Positions 13,350-14,105 of a stretch of 14,105 bases of DNA are shown piece after piece. The notes under the pieces are model-generated. The model was not told where the DNA came from. It saw nothing but the letters and a program-made list of their open reading frames with translations, and did no database searches. Position numbers and translations under genes: made by a program. Source of the stretch: Acidobacteriaceae bacterium (GTDB taxonomy: Bacteria > Acidobacteriota > Terriglobia > Terriglobales > Acidobacteriaceae); the NCBI GenBank assembly GCA_003151875.1, contig PLYW01000359.1:1759-15863 (forward strand), read 5' to 3'. Each line of letters starts with the position of its first letter. Within the stretch, counting starts at the first letter, position 1.

Positions 13350-14105
13350 CTACGGCCCGACGCCTCCGCTATGGCAATCGGAGCAGTTCACCCCGGTCAG
13401 GTCGCCGATGTCAACCGGGTGCTTGAAGGGTTGGGCGGGCAACGAGGCGATCTGTGTGCCGCTTTCCTGCTGCTCGATCACCGTGTGGCACGAGTTGCAG
13501 TCTTTGCTGATGACCTTGCCGTCCTTGCTCACGTGATTGCCATCGTGGCAACGGAAGCAGCCCTGAAAGTAGAAATGCCCGATGTTGTTGGGATGGGTCT
13601 TCCAATTTACCTTCATGTACGGAAAGAACGTGGTGCTGTAGATGCGCTGCAGTTCCACCACCGCACCTTTGACGCTGTCCGCTTTGCCCGATGCGATCTG
13701 CGGGTACTTCTCCTGGTAAAACTTCGAAATCTTTTCGGCAATCGCTTTCAGCGCCTCGTCCGTGGTCTTGTAGTCGGCGGTCAGCACCTCGACGCCCTGC
13801 TGCTTGATAAACGGCAGCGTGGCATCGATGGCGCGCCCGGTAATCGCCCGATCCACGGAAAGATCGGGTGGCACATAGATATGCGTTGGGCGATTGTGGC
13901 AGTCGATGCAGTCCATGCGGCGCTTGTCGGCCTTGTCAATCTGCGCCTGGGTGAGGGACGCGTCTTTGGCCACGTACTCGGCCACCCGGCCACTCTTGTC
14001 CTCTATACGCACCCAGGGAATCACCTGCCGCTGTTCGTCAGTGGCGATGTAGGTGACTTTGTTATTGATGTTCATGTGCCAGTGGATGCCTTCGCCGGCC
14101 TGGCC
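13350..14105 (-). CDS. Multihaem cytochrome c, NapC/NirT-like, C-terminal part cut by window edge
   Basis: The visible 252 codons are the C-terminal part of an exported or membrane-attached electron-transfer protein; the start lies right of 14105 because the frame is open to the edge (GQAGEGIHWHMNINN is in frame before the internal ATG at 14075). Four c-type haem motifs are visible, counted from that ATG: CIDCH (56-60), CFRCH (173-177), CNSCH (193-197) and CSDCH (231-235). The order DCIDCHNRPTH, then FPYMKVNWKTHPNNIGHFYF, then GCFRCHDGNH is typical of acidobacterial NapC/NirT-like proteins. It should pass electrons from quinol or other cytochromes to a terminal reductase; the partner is not in the window. 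The last 23 residues are duplicated at 12712-12780. It ends GVNCSDCHSGGVGP, with a haem motif almost at the C-terminus. The repeat array at 13045-13260 lies just downstream of its stop. Confidence 0.9.
   Translation of the reverse strand, partial: GQAGEGIHWHMNINNKVTYIATDEQRQVIPWVRIEDKSGRVAEYVAKDASLTQAQIDKADKRRMDCIDCHNRPTHIYVPPDLSVDRAITGRAIDATLPFIKQQGVEVLTADYKTTDEALKAIAEKISKFYQEKYPQIASGKADSVKGAVVELQRIYSTTFFPYMKVNWKTHPNNIGHFYFQGCFRCHDGNHVSKDGKVISKDCNSCHTVIEQQESGTQIASLPAQPFKHPVDIGDLTGVNCSDCHSGGVGP

Overview
The window looks like a chromosomal piece of an Acidobacteriota-type soil bacterium. This is inferred from gene content: an ECF sigma factor overlapping a membrane Ser/Thr kinase with a TPR tail, a HAF-repeat secreted protein, a stand-alone PhoB-type winged-helix protein, a NapC/NirT-like multihaem cytochrome c, and a P63C-domain protein. 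No rRNA or tRNA was seen, so the taxonomy is an inference.

Layout. 1-726 (minus) is the N-terminal part of an exported arylsulfatase running off the left edge. After a 465-bp spacer, 1192-1551 (plus) is a shortened winged-helix regulator, followed 19 bp later by an exported glycerophosphodiester phosphodiesterase (1571-2842) with a strong terminator. 2929-3585 is apparently non-coding. 3586-7263 (minus) is a two-gene unit: an ECF sigma factor overlapping by 8 bp a long receptor-like Ser/Thr kinase, which carries a one-base frameshift near 4794-4796. Divergent from it, a HAF-repeat gene starts at 7422.

Central observation. The HAF gene is split by a complete 3449-bp transposable element (7578-11026). 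The element has 23-bp terminal inverted repeats with one mismatch and perfect 8-bp target duplications (7570-7577 and 11027-11034). Removing the element and one duplication restores one 440-codon reading frame. The element carries an IS1-like single-ORF DDE transposase plus three passenger genes: a P63C-domain protein transcribed divergently from the transposase, and two small membrane proteins of unknown function. The 217-bp divergent region holds four GCAAGYAT repeats spaced 23, 23 and 24 bp over a likely leaderless promoter, followed by two nested or adjacent inverted-repeat structures leading to the transposase start. This is the best candidate in the window for an undescribed system: a cargo-carrying IS with its own phased-repeat control region.

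Right end. After the HAF gene and its terminator (12268-12300), about 1.05 kb lacks convincing genes. It contains a copy of a short repeat also found at 3218, a remnant of a cytochrome c 3' end (12712-12780), and a regular array TAAGT-N11-AATACTTTG repeated four times (29, 72 and 72 bp apart) with palindromes. 13350-14105 (minus) is the C-terminal part of a multihaem cytochrome c cut by the right edge.

The intact or nearly intact host genes are mainly exported or envelope proteins and their regulators. Several have decayed: the kinase is frameshifted, the regulator shortened, the HAF gene interrupted, and the cytochrome tail duplicated.
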